A stretch of 44,900 nt of DNA from Pseudomonas sp. C2B4 (GCF_013359695.1 NZ_JABFMU010000052.1:1-44900); one strand, 5' to 3'; counted from the first letter of the stretch, positions 8,649-16,452 are shown. Notes: generated from the sequence alone by a model not told the origin. Numbers and translations are program-made.

Positions 8649-9326
8649 ATGACCTTGGTCCATAAATCGTTCGTTGGCACCGCACTGGCCTGCCTGCTAC
8701 TCGCCGGTTGTACCTCCCAGGTCACTGAGCGCGAGCAGTACTCCGGTTTCCTGTCCAGCTACAACGACCTGAAGGAGGTGACCACCACCACGGGTGAGAA
8801 GTCGTTGCGCTGGGTGAGCCCGTCGTGGAACCCGGATGCGTACGACACCATTGCGTTCAGGACGCTGGAGTTTTATCCGGCTCCAAAACCCAATGAACAG
8901 GTCAATCGGCAGACGCTGGCCGACCTCCAGTACTACATGTCCAGGACGGCCAAAAGTGTGCTGGGCCGCAAATACAAAAGGGCGTCCAGCGCGGCCGCCG
9001 CACCGGCCGGGTCACGCCCCCTGATCCTGCGTGCGGCCATCACTGGCGTCAGCGCTTCGAACGAAGGCATGAAGTGGTATGAAGTGATGCCGATCGCGGC
9101 CGTTGTCGGAGCGACACAGGCCGCTACCGGCCACCGGGATCAAGACACGAATCTGTACATCGAAGCCGAGTTCATTGACGCGAAAACCAATCAGACAATG
9201 GCCAAAGTGGTACGCAAGGTATTTGGCAGCCAGCTGGAGAACGAGAGTCAGAAAATCACTACCAAAGACTTTAAAGCCGCTATCGACAAAATGAATACCG
9301 ATCTCTGGACGTTCGTTCACAGATGA
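8649..9326 (+). CDS. DUF3313-family lipoprotein
   Basis: A 225-residue predicted lipoprotein. The signal peptide ends in a lipobox LLAGC with the acylated cysteine at residue 21, and D/K/R-free residues follow (TSQ), which favours the outer membrane. The rest, including YSGFLSSYNDLKE and the late DTNLYIEAEFIDAKTNQTMA, fits DUF3313, whose function is not established. It stands alone 106 bases after the MFS gene and is followed by a REPIN. Confidence 0.8.
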   Translation: MTLVHKSFVGTALACLLLAGCTSQVTEREQYSGFLSSYNDLKEVTTTTGEKSLRWVSPSWNPDAYDTIAFRTLEFYPAPKPNEQVNRQTLADLQYYMSRTAKSVLGRKYKRASSAAAAPAGSRPLILRAAITGVSASNEGMKWYEVMPIAAVVGATQAATGHRDQDTNLYIEAEFIDAKTNQTMAKVVRKVFGSQLENESQKITTKDFKAAIDKMNTDLWTFVHR

Positions 9327-9362
9327 AGTGACTGCTTCAGGACATTGACGACCGTGCAGAAC

Positions 9363-9466
9363 CCTGTGGGAGCGAGCTTGCTCGCGATGGTCGTCAACGA
9401 TAACGCGGGCTGACTGAATGACCGCGTTGCTCAGACATTCTTCGTGAGCAAGCTCGCGCCTACAGG
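9363..9466. repeat. REPIN (complete inverted pair)
   Basis: A left REP (9363-9389), the inner region with AACGCGGGC at 9400-9410, and an inverted right REP (9443-9466) make a full REPIN. The inner part is nearly identical to that at 6226-6275, which lacks the right REP, so both derive from the same element type. Confidence 0.82.
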
Positions 9467-9597
9467 TCCGGATTCAGATCTTTCAGGGCGGATCAATCTG
9501 ATCCAGCACCCGGTTCGCCGTGATCTAATGGGGGAGTGAAGGCGTCCTACACGAGGTGGAACCTTGGAAAACTGAGAAAATGCCTGGAGTGTTCCCC

Positions 9598-10032
9598 TTA
9601 TTCAGGCTCTTGTTCAACTGCTCTGAAACCCAAGCTTTGAGAGAACCGCAACAGATAGCCATCTGGATCAAGCACCAGGAAATTAAGCTCGCCGTGCAGG
9701 CGCTCGTTATCTCGGTACCAACACTCTTCAATGGGTCTGCGCAATTCAATACCAGCATCTTCGAGGGCCCTGGCCAAAGCTTTGGTATCAGAGCACTGAA
9801 TTGAAAGATTCATCCCTCGACCATAGGGAGATAAGAGGGGGCCCACACGCCATGGAGACTCTTGCAAGTCATCCTGCTCCAGCATCAATTGGCTCCCTTG
9901 AAAGGACAGGAAGGCGAATTTGTTTTCTGGCCGTTCATATTCAACGTGGAAGCCCAGGATCCGGCAGTAAAAATCCAGGCTTCGTTTTAAGTCAGAGACA
10001 ATCATCTCTGGAACCAAAGTGTTCATCTTCAT
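9598..10032 (-). CDS. VOC-family protein (glyoxalase / bleomycin-resistance fold)
   Basis: A 144-residue protein with one vicinal-oxygen-chelate module: the N-terminal half holds VSDLKRSLDFYCRILGFHVE and the C-terminal half LNFLVLDPDGYLLRFSQSLG. The start at 10032 is supported by AGGAG 8 bases upstream; the frame extends to 10113 without a ribosome site. The family includes glyoxalases, dioxygenases and drug-binding proteins. The paired arrangement and size resemble bleomycin-binding-like proteins, but no substrate can be inferred. It is monocistronic. Confidence 0.78.
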   Translation of the reverse strand: MKMNTLVPEMIVSDLKRSLDFYCRILGFHVEYERPENKFAFLSFQGSQLMLEQDDLQESPWRVGPLLSPYGRGMNLSIQCSDTKALARALEDAGIELRRPIEECWYRDNERLHGELNFLVLDPDGYLLRFSQSLGFRAVEQEPE

Positions 10033-10341
10033 AAACGGACTCCTTGTCGTTGATAACGCACCCTCAAGCACTGGGGCGGCCTGTCCAACTCTGCTCGGTG
10101 CGGTTTGTACCACGATATCTACTTTTGATCGCCATTAAGCGACTGGCCGCAACGGGGCGAGGCTTTGCGAAAGGCCGCTTTGGGTCGGAATCAGCCGATT
10201 GTGGAAGGCGGAAATCGGCCAAAAGCTGCCGTTGGATGCAGGGGCATGCTTGGTTGTCGCTACAGCTGCCTATTCCATACGAGAATGGATGGCAGGCTCC
10301 GACTACCACCCATGACTATGCACTAACGTACCGGCGTTTTT
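10033..10341. repeat. 309-bp intergenic region with a degenerate palindromic repeat
   Basis: No gene is seen. At 10171-10225 GCCGCTTTGGGTCGGAATC is followed by GGAAATCGGCCAAAAGCTGC, a worn copy of a long palindromic intergenic repeat of Pseudomonas also found at 14258-14312, with half copies at 14900-14945 and 16417-16452. The rest holds the leader of the VOC gene and the 3' flank of the sulfatase gene. Confidence 0.55.
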
Positions 10342-11958
10342 TTACTTGGCCATCGCTGCTCTCGCGGCCTCGATCTTGGCTTTTACAGAGTCGAGGTTGA
10401 AACTCGCACCTTTTTGCATTGGTGGGAACTCGATGGCCGTTTCAGCCAGTTTTGCAACCTCCTGCTGAACGAACACGAAGCGCCAGAACTGGAATTTAAA
10501 CCAATCGAAGTACTGCATGGAGCCATTGGCCGCCTGGTTCTGCGGCCATCCGGCGCGCTCGAATGGGTCCAGACGCAAGTTGGTCAGAACAGGCACGTCG
10601 ACACTGGTCTTGGCGCCGAGCCAGCCATCAGGCTGATCGATGAAACGATACTTGTAGTCGTCGATACGCACCGCGCCCAAATTGCTTTCGCCAAAATAGA
10701 AAATTTCATGACGATTGGACGGACCTTTGCCGGTGATCATCGGGGTTTGGTCGTAGCCGTCCAGGTGAACCTTGTACGTCGTGTCTCCCAATTGTTTGCC
10801 TTTGAGCAGCTCGCTCGTGATATTCGGGTTGCCTGCCGCGGCAATGAAGGTCGGAAACCAGTCCAAACCCGACATGATGCCGTTAGCGATCTGCCCCGCA
10901 GGTACCTTGTTCGGCCAACGGATGATTGCCGGAACTCGGAAGCCACCTTCCATGACAGTCCCCTTGCCCATGGCAAACGGCGTCTGGCCGCCATCAGGCC
11001 AAGTGAAGTTTTCCGCGCCGTTGTCCGTGGTGAAGACCACGATCGTATTTTGATCCAGACCGTCTTTCTTCAACTTGGCCATGACGTCCCCGACGACGTC
11101 ATCGAGTTGCGCCATACCGGCTTCCTGCTCGGACCAGCCATTTTCTGCATTGCGCATGGCCTGGTACTTGTCGGAGAGGTGAGTAACGATGTGCATGCGT
11201 GTCGGATTGAGCCAGACAAAGAAAGGTTTGTTGTCCTGCTTGGCCTTGTCGATGAAATTGAAAGCCTTGTCACGGATTTCGTCGTCGACGGTTTTCATAC
11301 GGTCAGGGTAGAGGGTACCCGCGTCTTCGATTTTCTGTTTGCCCACTTTGCCCCAGCGCGGCATTACGGTTGCGTCATCAGTGGTGCTCGCCCAACTGTG
11401 GACCATATTGCGCGGACCGACCGTGGGCAGCAGCGCCTGCGGGTAGTTGGGGTGGGCCGGATCCTCCATGGCGTCGAGGTGATAGAGGTAGCCGAAGAAC
11501 TCGTCGAAGCCATGCACGGTGGGCAGGAATTCGTTCAGGTCGCCTAAATGGTTCTTGCCGAACTGACCGGTGGAATAACCCATGGACTTGAGCACGGTGG
11601 CAATCGTCACCGCCTGGGAGGGAATACCGATAGGTGAGCCGGCCTGACCCACCGTAGTCATGCCGGTACGGATCGGCAGTTCGCCGGTAATGAAGTTGGC
11701 ACGGCCCGCCGTGCAACTGGCTTCGGCATAGTAGTCGGTGAAGCGCATACCTTCGGAGGCAAGGGTGTCCAGATTGGGTGTTCTGCCGGCCATCATGCCC
11801 TGGTTGTAGACACCGATGTTCGACCAGCCGATATCGTCGCCCATGATAACCAGTATGTTTGGCACCGTTTTATCGTCCGCCAAGGATAATCCAGGCAGTG
11901 CGATCGCCGACAGCAGCGCTGTGGCTCCGAACACCGCAGAGAAAATGTTGTGGTTCAT
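10342..11958 (-). CDS. Secreted type I sulfatase (arylsulfatase family)
   Basis: A 538-residue enzyme that would hydrolyse a sulfate ester to sulfate and an alcohol or phenol, probably in the periplasm. A signal peptide (hydrophobic core 6-24, cleavage after LSLA) precedes NILVIMGDDIGW, whose D41-D42 bind the metal. The formylglycine site is C82 in CTAGR, a C-x-A-x-R form rather than the common C-x-P-x-R. GKNHLGD (K136, H138) and TTDNGAE supply further active-site residues, and MEGGFRVP matches the family. The start at 11958 has AAGGAG 6 bases upstream; the open frame runs back to 12111 without such a site. A formylglycine-generating enzyme is needed but not encoded nearby. It fits the sulfur theme of the 5' operon. 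Confidence 0.87.
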   Translation of the reverse strand: MNHNIFSAVFGATALLSAIALPGLSLADDKTVPNILVIMGDDIGWSNIGVYNQGMMAGRTPNLDTLASEGMRFTDYYAEASCTAGRANFITGELPIRTGMTTVGQAGSPIGIPSQAVTIATVLKSMGYSTGQFGKNHLGDLNEFLPTVHGFDEFFGYLYHLDAMEDPAHPNYPQALLPTVGPRNMVHSWASTTDDATVMPRWGKVGKQKIEDAGTLYPDRMKTVDDEIRDKAFNFIDKAKQDNKPFFVWLNPTRMHIVTHLSDKYQAMRNAENGWSEQEAGMAQLDDVVGDVMAKLKKDGLDQNTIVVFTTDNGAENFTWPDGGQTPFAMGKGTVMEGGFRVPAIIRWPNKVPAGQIANGIMSGLDWFPTFIAAAGNPNITSELLKGKQLGDTTYKVHLDGYDQTPMITGKGPSNRHEIFYFGESNLGAVRIDDYKYRFIDQPDGWLGAKTSVDVPVLTNLRLDPFERAGWPQNQAANGSMQYFDWFKFQFWRFVFVQQEVAKLAETAIEFPPMQKGASFNLDSVKAKIEAARAAMAK

Positions 11959-12613
11959 TTCGAACTCCTTTGCATTTTCGAGAGTATTTCGAGAGGTTCC
12001 CTCCAGCTGTCTTCCCGAAATACGGAAGTCCCCCGAAAGTAGCGTAGGTATGAATGCCGATCCTCCAGTGACGTATTTGAAATCGATGTGAAAACTGTTA
12101 TTTCGATTCAATCTTTCATTTCAACAGCGCATACCGACAGCCGCTTTCAAGCCGATCAAAGTCTTGTGCCAATAATCACTCTAAAGTAAATGAATCGCCG
12201 GCCAATCGCCGTGGGCTAAGGTCTACCACAGGCATAATTATTGAGTACTTAGGTGGCGTACAGGCCAGTGTGAAGCACACAACTGACCAACTCAAATGTG
12301 AAGAATCCTACCCGATATATCTCCCTTGGCTCGCAGGCGCTTTTGGTCCACGCACTGTCACAGCCAATACGTGAAACCTTGGGCGAGAATTCGTCACAAC
12401 ATGCTATGACCTCATTCAGAAAAGGCGTTTTGCCCAGCAAATGCGGGGTTAATGGACGAATGGTCGAGAGGCGTCAAGCGCGGGAATTACCGGGAGCCTG
12501 AAGCCACTACAGGCGGCACAGATAGGTGCGTTCGTCGCGGTGAAGTGAACTTCACTTTCACCACGTGTCAGATTAAGTCCTCGTTAAGCGAACTTCAGTG
12601 GAGATATAGCCTT
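11959..12613. other. 655-bp intergenic region without a supported gene
   Basis: The left part is the leader of the minus-strand sulfatase gene and includes AT-rich stretches (about 12085-12125) suitable for its promoter. The right part leads to the DUF2790 gene and holds a 7-bp inverted repeat (12540-12555). Short frames here (for example 12298-12501) have no ribosome site or recognisable family. No RNA gene is seen. Confidence 0.5.
12540..12555. promoter_or_regulatory. Inverted repeat GTGAAGT-GA-ACTTCAC, candidate operator
   Basis: Two perfect 7-base arms separated by 2 bases lie 59 bases before the ATG of the DUF2790 gene, a position overlapping or just upstream of a promoter. No regulator gene lies beside it. 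Confidence 0.45.
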
Positions 12614-12892
12614 ATGAATATGGCCACAGTTGTCAGTGCCGTGATTTCCAGTCTCGCGCCAACTGTCTTCGATCAGAACGGACTGCAAGAGCCAGGCGCG
12701 CATGTCTCATCCGTCGATTATCACTACGGAATGGAAATCGATGTGAAGCGGGTATTGAAGCGCACCGATACATCCAACAAGTCAGGCGTGGTACCGGTGA
12801 CCCTGGTCTATGAAGATAGCCAAGGTGAGATTCACAAGATCCGTTTCCTCGAATGGGGCGCAAGCCCTGCCAACCCCACCAGCATTGCCTGA
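12614..12892 (+). CDS. Small DUF2790-like protein
   Basis: A 92-residue protein. The region YHYGMEIDVKRVL followed by VTLVYEDSQGEIHKIRFLEW matches my memory of DUF2790 proteins of Pseudomonas, small and usually exported, with some members induced by copper or other stress. The N-terminus (about 18 residues, hydrophobic but lacking a basic start) is a poor signal peptide, which is unusual for the family. The start at 12614 follows GGAG by about 10 bases; ATG at 12620 is an alternative. Function unknown. Confidence 0.62.
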   Translation: MNMATVVSAVISSLAPTVFDQNGLQEPGAHVSSVDYHYGMEIDVKRVLKRTDTSNKSGVVPVTLVYEDSQGEIHKIRFLEWGASPANPTSIA

Positions 12893-13165
12893 TCCGCTCA
12901 CCGATTGGATTCTGGCCTCGCCTACCCCAGAAGCGGAATTCAAACTTCATATGCACTAAGTGCGAATAATATTTTTGGTAGCTGAGCATGGACATGGTCG
13001 ATTGATTAAAAATCAATTCGCGAGAAACGCTATTGTCTTGGCAGCATGATACTGCAAGATATATTTAATAGAAGTTGCTGGATTTTAATTGCCATCGGCA
13101 ACGGTGAACTCCAGTTGAGCCGTGCCGTGAGCCCTATTGATTTGCTATTGAAGTCAGAGGAAGCC

Positions 13166-13813
13166 ATGGAATTTATTATGCTTTCTTCGTCCACCGCGGA
13201 ACACTTACGCTTGGGCGTTGTATATTTCCACCTTATCGCATGCTGTGTTGCAATCAGTCTTGTATTGACCAGTGATATTGCAATGGTCAAACAACTCCTG
13301 AAGGGGGATGCGTCAGATCACCATGATGACGCACATATGGAAAGCCTACAAAAAACTGTCGTGCTCGCGCTTGTAGCTCTTTGGATTACGGGTATTGGCA
13401 TTATCGGGATAGATTATATCGGCAAGGGAATGGAGTATTTCCTCAATCCAAAATTGCAAGCAAAAATCGGGATGGTTGTACTGTTGACCTTTAACGGCTT
13501 CCTGTTACATAGCGCTGTATTGCCGGCGCTAAAAAAAGCCGGTTCGTTACTGAAACTTTCCTTCAGCCTGCGCATGCTGGCGCTTTTCTCGGGGGCGCTC
13601 TCTGGCGTGTCGTGGTTCTATGCCGCAATGCTGGGAGTGGGTCGTCCGCTGGCTTGGAAATACTCACTGGTCGAGTTACTGGCAGCCTATCCGGTTCTCA
13701 TCGTCGGTGGATTCGGGGCAATGGTCCTGCTCACCGCCTGGGCAAAACGCAGAGATACCGAAGGGCACATGGAACAAGACACTTGGACAATACGGAACGC
13801 CGCCATAGCTTGA
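13166..13813 (+). CDS. Integral membrane protein with five predicted helices, unknown function
   Basis: A 215-residue hydrophobic protein with helices near residues 12-35, 62-87, 97-119, 131-157 and 164-191. Conserved-looking polar residues sit at helix edges: H22 in YFHLIACC, D36 after SLVLTS, and D87 in GIDYIG. A cluster HHDDAHME lies in the first loop, which could bind metal. The start at 13166 is chosen for AGAGGA 7 bases upstream; the frame extends to 13046. I do not recognise the family. Its topology recalls CopD-like or small haem/metal membrane proteins, but this is only resemblance. Confidence 0.68.
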   Translation: MEFIMLSSSTAEHLRLGVVYFHLIACCVAISLVLTSDIAMVKQLLKGDASDHHDDAHMESLQKTVVLALVALWITGIGIIGIDYIGKGMEYFLNPKLQAKIGMVVLLTFNGFLLHSAVLPALKKAGSLLKLSFSLRMLALFSGALSGVSWFYAAMLGVGRPLAWKYSLVELLAAYPVLIVGGFGAMVLLTAWAKRRDTEGHMEQDTWTIRNAAIA

Positions 13814-13902
13814 TGGTAAAGCCAGATTGAATAAGCAAGTTCTGCTTTAGCAAATAAATACCGCTGTTATCTATTAATAAACTCTCACTTGAGGAAACCC
13901 AA

Positions 13903-14109
13903 ATGAAATCCATGAAAGTACTCTTCGTAGCTGCCGCTCTGACCGCTTCTTCTCTGGCCATGGCATCAGGTGGCGGCGATCGGACCACCGCACGCATGGA
14001 GTCGGCCCGGAAAGTCTCGATGGAAGCTTTCCAGGTTGCACAGAAACAGAAGGCTGAAGCCGCAGTCGCCGAAAGCAAAGCCAAGGCGACCGATCACACC
14101 AACGGCTAA
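13903..14109 (+). CDS. Small exported PtrA-N-terminal-like peptide
   Basis: A 68-residue protein with a clear signal peptide (MKSMKVLFVAAALTASSLAM, cleavage near A21) followed by SGGGDRTTARMESARK. This pattern matches the small family annotated as PtrA N-terminal domain in Pseudomonas. PtrA itself is a copper-inducible periplasmic protein of P. aeruginosa. The remaining 40 residues are Ala/Lys/Glu-rich and probably helical or disordered. TTGAGGAAACCCAA gives the ribosome site. It sits 89 bases after the membrane-protein gene. Confidence 0.7.
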   Translation: MKSMKVLFVAAALTASSLAMASGGGDRTTARMESARKVSMEAFQVAQKQKAEAAVAESKAKATDHTNG

Positions 14110-14257
14110 TCTGTGAAACGCTTCCACAGGCTGACAAAAATGTGTGGTCTCAAGCGTCAAATGCAGCACCCAAGGTGCTACTAGCGCCGGTTTAACTAGA
14201 ACCGGTGTATTGACCGCCCCGTTGAATCCACAGCCGCAAGAAGCCTTTCTCGAAGGG

Positions 14258-14312
14258 CTGCTTTGGGCCGGTTTCTGCCTGCCACGACCGGCTGAAACCG
14301 ACCCAAAGCGGA
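14258..14312. repeat. Long palindromic intergenic repeat
   Basis: CTGCTTTGGGCCGGTTTC on the left pairs with GAAACCGACCCAAAGCGG on the right (16 of 18 positions), around a small inner palindrome CTGCC/GGC. It is the best-preserved copy of an element seen degraded at 10171-10225, 14900-14945 and 16417-16452. It could form a strong hairpin at the end of the 13166-14109 transcripts. Confidence 0.65.
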
Positions 14313-14356
14313 CATGACGACTAGAGGTACAAAAGAAACAAGTAACACAGCAACAT

Positions 14357-14821
14357 TTATGGGCATTGTTGCTCTTCTAAAGTAACCACATAATCAGAGA
14401 AGTCGACATCACCAACGCCGTCACTGCATTCCAGCGTCATCACGCTACCGGCCTCACAGACACGCATTCCCGCATTTCCAACCCATGCACTCATGCCAAA
14501 AGTGCTTTTCCAAACGTTCCAGATTTTTAACGTGCTTCCAGATTTGGAATGCACTTCGAACTTCGCAATATCAGGACTGGAATCAGACCAAAAAACCACT
14601 TCGGGATAGCCGGCGTCAGCGCTGTCGACGACGATCTGCCCATTCGTTGCCTTTAACACCAACCCTTGCACCCGATCGTTTTTAGCGCTCGATCTGCGAA
14701 TTGAAAAGACTGCTCTAGGCTTCGTTATCTTGATCTCTATGATCGCAACGACGGTTTGTCCATTGAAATTTATTGGTATGCCTTTAGTGCGTGCAAATAT
14801 TGAAGAGAGAGATTCTTCCAC
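14357..14821 (-). CDS. Hypothetical protein, 154 residues
   Basis: I do not recognise this protein. It has no signal peptide or membrane segment, reads as alternating beta strands (TVVAIIEIKIT, KPRAVFSIRR, QGLVLKATNGQIVV), and has two cysteines close to a C-terminal ECSDGVGDVDFSDYV. The start is GTG at 14821 with no convincing ribosome site, so the true start is uncertain. The gene is AT-richer than the window average and lies on the same strand as the two possible cassette genes upstream. Confidence 0.55.
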   Translation of the reverse strand: MEESLSSIFARTKGIPINFNGQTVVAIIEIKITKPRAVFSIRRSSAKNDRVQGLVLKATNGQIVVDSADAGYPEVVFWSDSSPDIAKFEVHSKSGSTLKIWNVWKSTFGMSAWVGNAGMRVCEAGSVMTLECSDGVGDVDFSDYVVTLEEQQCP

Positions 14822-14899
14822 TTTAAGTACCCAGGATTTCTTATGTCACTGAGTCAGCATGATCCAAGCGAGATCAGCGCGTCTATAGGGGGTGGGCAT

Positions 14900-14945
14900 G
14901 AACGGCTGTTTTTGGCCGATCGATGCCTGTCGCGAAGGGCAGCGT
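14900..14945. repeat. Half copy of the palindromic intergenic repeat
   Basis: GGCTGTTTTTGGCCGATCGA followed by TGCCTGTCGCGAAGGGCAG resembles the left half and apex of the element at 14258-14312. It lies between the putative attC at 14971-15025 and the gene at 14357-14821. Confidence 0.45.
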
Positions 14946-14970
14946 GCGCCCCGAAACCGCCACCTAGATG

Positions 14971-15025
14971 GCGCCTGATTTAAGCCAAGTAGCTAAGCGG
15001 CTTCGGCTTGAACGAATTGTTAAAT
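14971..15025 (-). other. Putative integron attC site following the 190-residue gene
   Basis: Read on the minus strand, the site starts with ATTTAAC (fits RYYYAAC), continues AATTCGTTCAAGCCGAAGCC, and ends with CTTGGCTTAAATCAGGCG. From memory this matches Pseudomonas-type attC sites, which carry AACAATTCGTTCAAGCCGA and GGCTTAACTCAGGCGTTAG. TTCAAGCCGAAG pairs with CTTGGCTTAA when one C and one G are left extrahelical, as attC recombination requires. The final GTTRRRY is degenerate here (GCCATCT). It begins 6 bases after the stop codon of the 15032-15604 gene. Confidence 0.6.
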
Positions 15026-15031
15026 TCCGAT

Positions 15032-15604
15032 TTATTCAAGGTTTCGACCAAACCATGAAAGGGATTTTTTATACGGGGAGAAAGTCGAATCGTAGATGTC
15101 GGAATACTGAATGACTATTTCCGTCTCGGAGAGTGCCAGTCGAGCAAGATCTCGAGGGATACTAAAGTTTGTTTCTTTCGGCCCTGCAGTTAGCTCTATT
15201 AGTACGATCTCTTTTCCGGGTAGAAGTGCCCGTCCGTCAATTACTTCCGTGAAGTTCGTCCAATGTACATCACCATGACCTGGTATGCAGTCTATTAAAG
15301 ATTGGCGTGAGTTCCCATGGAACGTAGCGATGAAAGACTTGATCAACAATGGACCAGACCCATGGTTCCGAAGCTTCACCCGCAAGGAGTTTTCAAAGTC
15401 GCCAACCGTAATTTCCGGGATTGGCCTTACAGTTAAGATATTGTGAACCCTTTGCTGTTTGGCCGATATCAATGCCACCAAAACAGCGATAACTGAAATG
15501 AGAAGCGCAAGGATAGCCGCTGCAGCGCTTGTCATTGCGGCAGCGGCTGAGGCTGCGCTTTGATTTTTCTCTAAAAGCTCAAACAGCCCTGTCAGTTTAT
15601 CCAT
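15032..15604 (-). CDS. Hypothetical membrane-anchored protein, possible integron cassette gene
   Basis: A 190-residue protein with an Ala-rich N-terminal segment and one strong membrane helix (about 24-48, AAAAILALLISVIAVLVALI), followed by about 140 residues rich in beta strand (RVKLRNHGSGPLLIKSFIATF). The NHGSGPLLIKSF pattern recalls small predicted membrane proteins of unknown function with a C-terminal beta domain. Its ATG lies 11 bases after the GTTAG end of one putative attC and its stop lies 6 bases before another. That is the compact form of a gene cassette. Coding sequence is clearly less GC-rich than in the catabolic genes. Function unknown. Confidence 0.66.
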   Translation of the reverse strand: MDKLTGLFELLEKNQSAASAAAAMTSAAAAILALLISVIAVLVALISAKQQRVHNILTVRPIPEITVGDFENSLRVKLRNHGSGPLLIKSFIATFHGNSRQSLIDCIPGHGDVHWTNFTEVIDGRALLPGKEIVLIELTAGPKETNFSIPRDLARLALSETEIVIQYSDIYDSTFSPYKKSLSWFGRNLE

Positions 15605-15610
15605 AAGTCT

Positions 15611-15667
15611 CTAACACCTTAGTTAAGTCGAGCCGCGAAGTGGCATCTGAGTGGACGAATTGCTAGT
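15611..15667 (-). other. Putative integron attC site between the 204- and 190-residue genes
   Basis: On the minus strand the right half reads CTTCGCGGCTCGACTTAACT then AAGGTGTTAG. By my alignment to the remembered Pseudomonas attC end (CTTCGCGGCGCGGCTTAACT then CAGGCGTTAG) about 26 of 30 positions agree. The left end CTAGCAATTCGT matches the AACAATTCGT start except near the stop codon of the upstream gene, which it overlaps. The left stem arm is more degenerate. The site fills the whole 58-base gap between the two genes. Confidence 0.62.
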
Positions 15668-16277
15668 TCGCACCCCAAATTTTCGCAGGAGGTGCAAACG
15701 TACCATATTTGACTTGCAGGAAGAGGGCGCCCACGCATAGCATCATAGGAAATACGTAACTCTGGAACCACACGTAGTAGTGACCGAACTTTGACAGCAA
15801 AGAGAAGCGACTGCCGGCATGCTCTAGGCGGTGTGTGTAGAGTTCAACGTTAGCCTTAAAGTCCGCGAAGTTTCTGCGATCCACCTCCGGAAGTAACTCA
15901 AAGGTAGTGGGCCATGACCGACTTTGCTCTAGTTCGTGCAGCTTTAGAATAAGAGGGACTGCGCCACGTATGAATTCTTTATCCAAAGTCATGTTGCTGC
16001 CGAAGTCAGACCAAATGGAACTCTCGGTGTACCAAAGGCGAAAAGCTGCCAAGTCACCGACCCAATTTATGGTCAGAGAGTACATGTAGTACACGACGAG
16101 CCCCAGGAGAACTGAGTCATACAGCGCGGCGGGCAACTCCATGCCCAAAACCTTGAGGTCGTTTAATGGCACATCGTAAAGCTTGGTGAGTATCGTCGCA
16201 GAGGCGATTACGAGAGTGCGTCTAAGCACCTTCTCGGTCGTCTCAGAAATGAGGGATCTTCCACTTACGCGAGGCAT
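15663..16277 (-). CDS. Hypothetical membrane protein, possible integron cassette gene
   Basis: A 204-residue protein with two or three membrane helices: one near 51-72 (ALYDSVLLGLVVYYMYSLTI), a weaker one near 20-40, and one near 172-190 (SYVFPMMLCVGALFLQV). The loop between them is largely polar, with an Arg/Glu-rich helix (ELEQSRSW). TAGGAG 6 bases before the ATG is a good ribosome site. The stop codon runs into a putative attC. I do not recognise the family, and it has no detectable relation to the neighbouring catabolic genes. Confidence 0.66.
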   Translation of the reverse strand: MPRVSGRSLISETTEKVLRRTLVIASATILTKLYDVPLNDLKVLGMELPAALYDSVLLGLVVYYMYSLTINWVGDLAAFRLWYTESSIWSDFGSNMTLDKEFIRGAVPLILKLHELEQSRSWPTTFELLPEVDRRNFADFKANVELYTHRLEHAGSRFSLLSKFGHYYVWFQSYVFPMMLCVGALFLQVKYGTFAPPAKIWGAN

Positions 16278-16317
16278 GCAAGCTCCTACGGTTTAACTAT
16301 AAATAAGCACAGATTAT

Positions 16318-16341
16318 GCCCTTAACAAAGCTGTTAAAACC
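16318..16341 (-). other. Possible attC/attI right half-site upstream of the first cassette gene
   Basis: On the minus strand GGTTTTAACAGCTTTGTTAA then GGGC resembles the right end of a cassette recombination site (CTTAAC, spacer, GTTRRR), about 50 bases before the ATG at 16277. No matching left half is seen, so this is weak. Confidence 0.28.
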
Positions 16342-16416
16342 GAACCTTACAAATCTAATTTAGCGGCACCTTGATTGAATATTCGGGCAGACCCCAAAAT
16401 TTTCGGATTAATTGAA

Positions 16417-16452
16417 CGACCGCTTCTGGCCGATTGCTGCCTGTCAGCATCG
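16417..16452. repeat. Half copy of the palindromic intergenic repeat
   Basis: GACCGCTTCTGGCCGATTGC then TGCCTGTCAGCA is the left half of the repeat seen whole at 14258-14312. The hypothetical-gene block is therefore bracketed by copies at 14258-14312 and here. Confidence 0.5.

Noticed and set aside
10414..11547. 377-residue plus-strand open frame inside the sulfatase gene
   Set aside because: Antisense of the sulfatase, whose active-site motifs are intact.
12298..12501. 67-residue plus-strand open frame in the intergenic region
   Set aside because: No ribosome site, no signal or family, and composition unlike its neighbours.
14113..14135. CTGTG...CACAG hairpin after the PtrA-like gene as a terminator
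   Set aside because: The stem is short and imperfect and has no T-tract after it.
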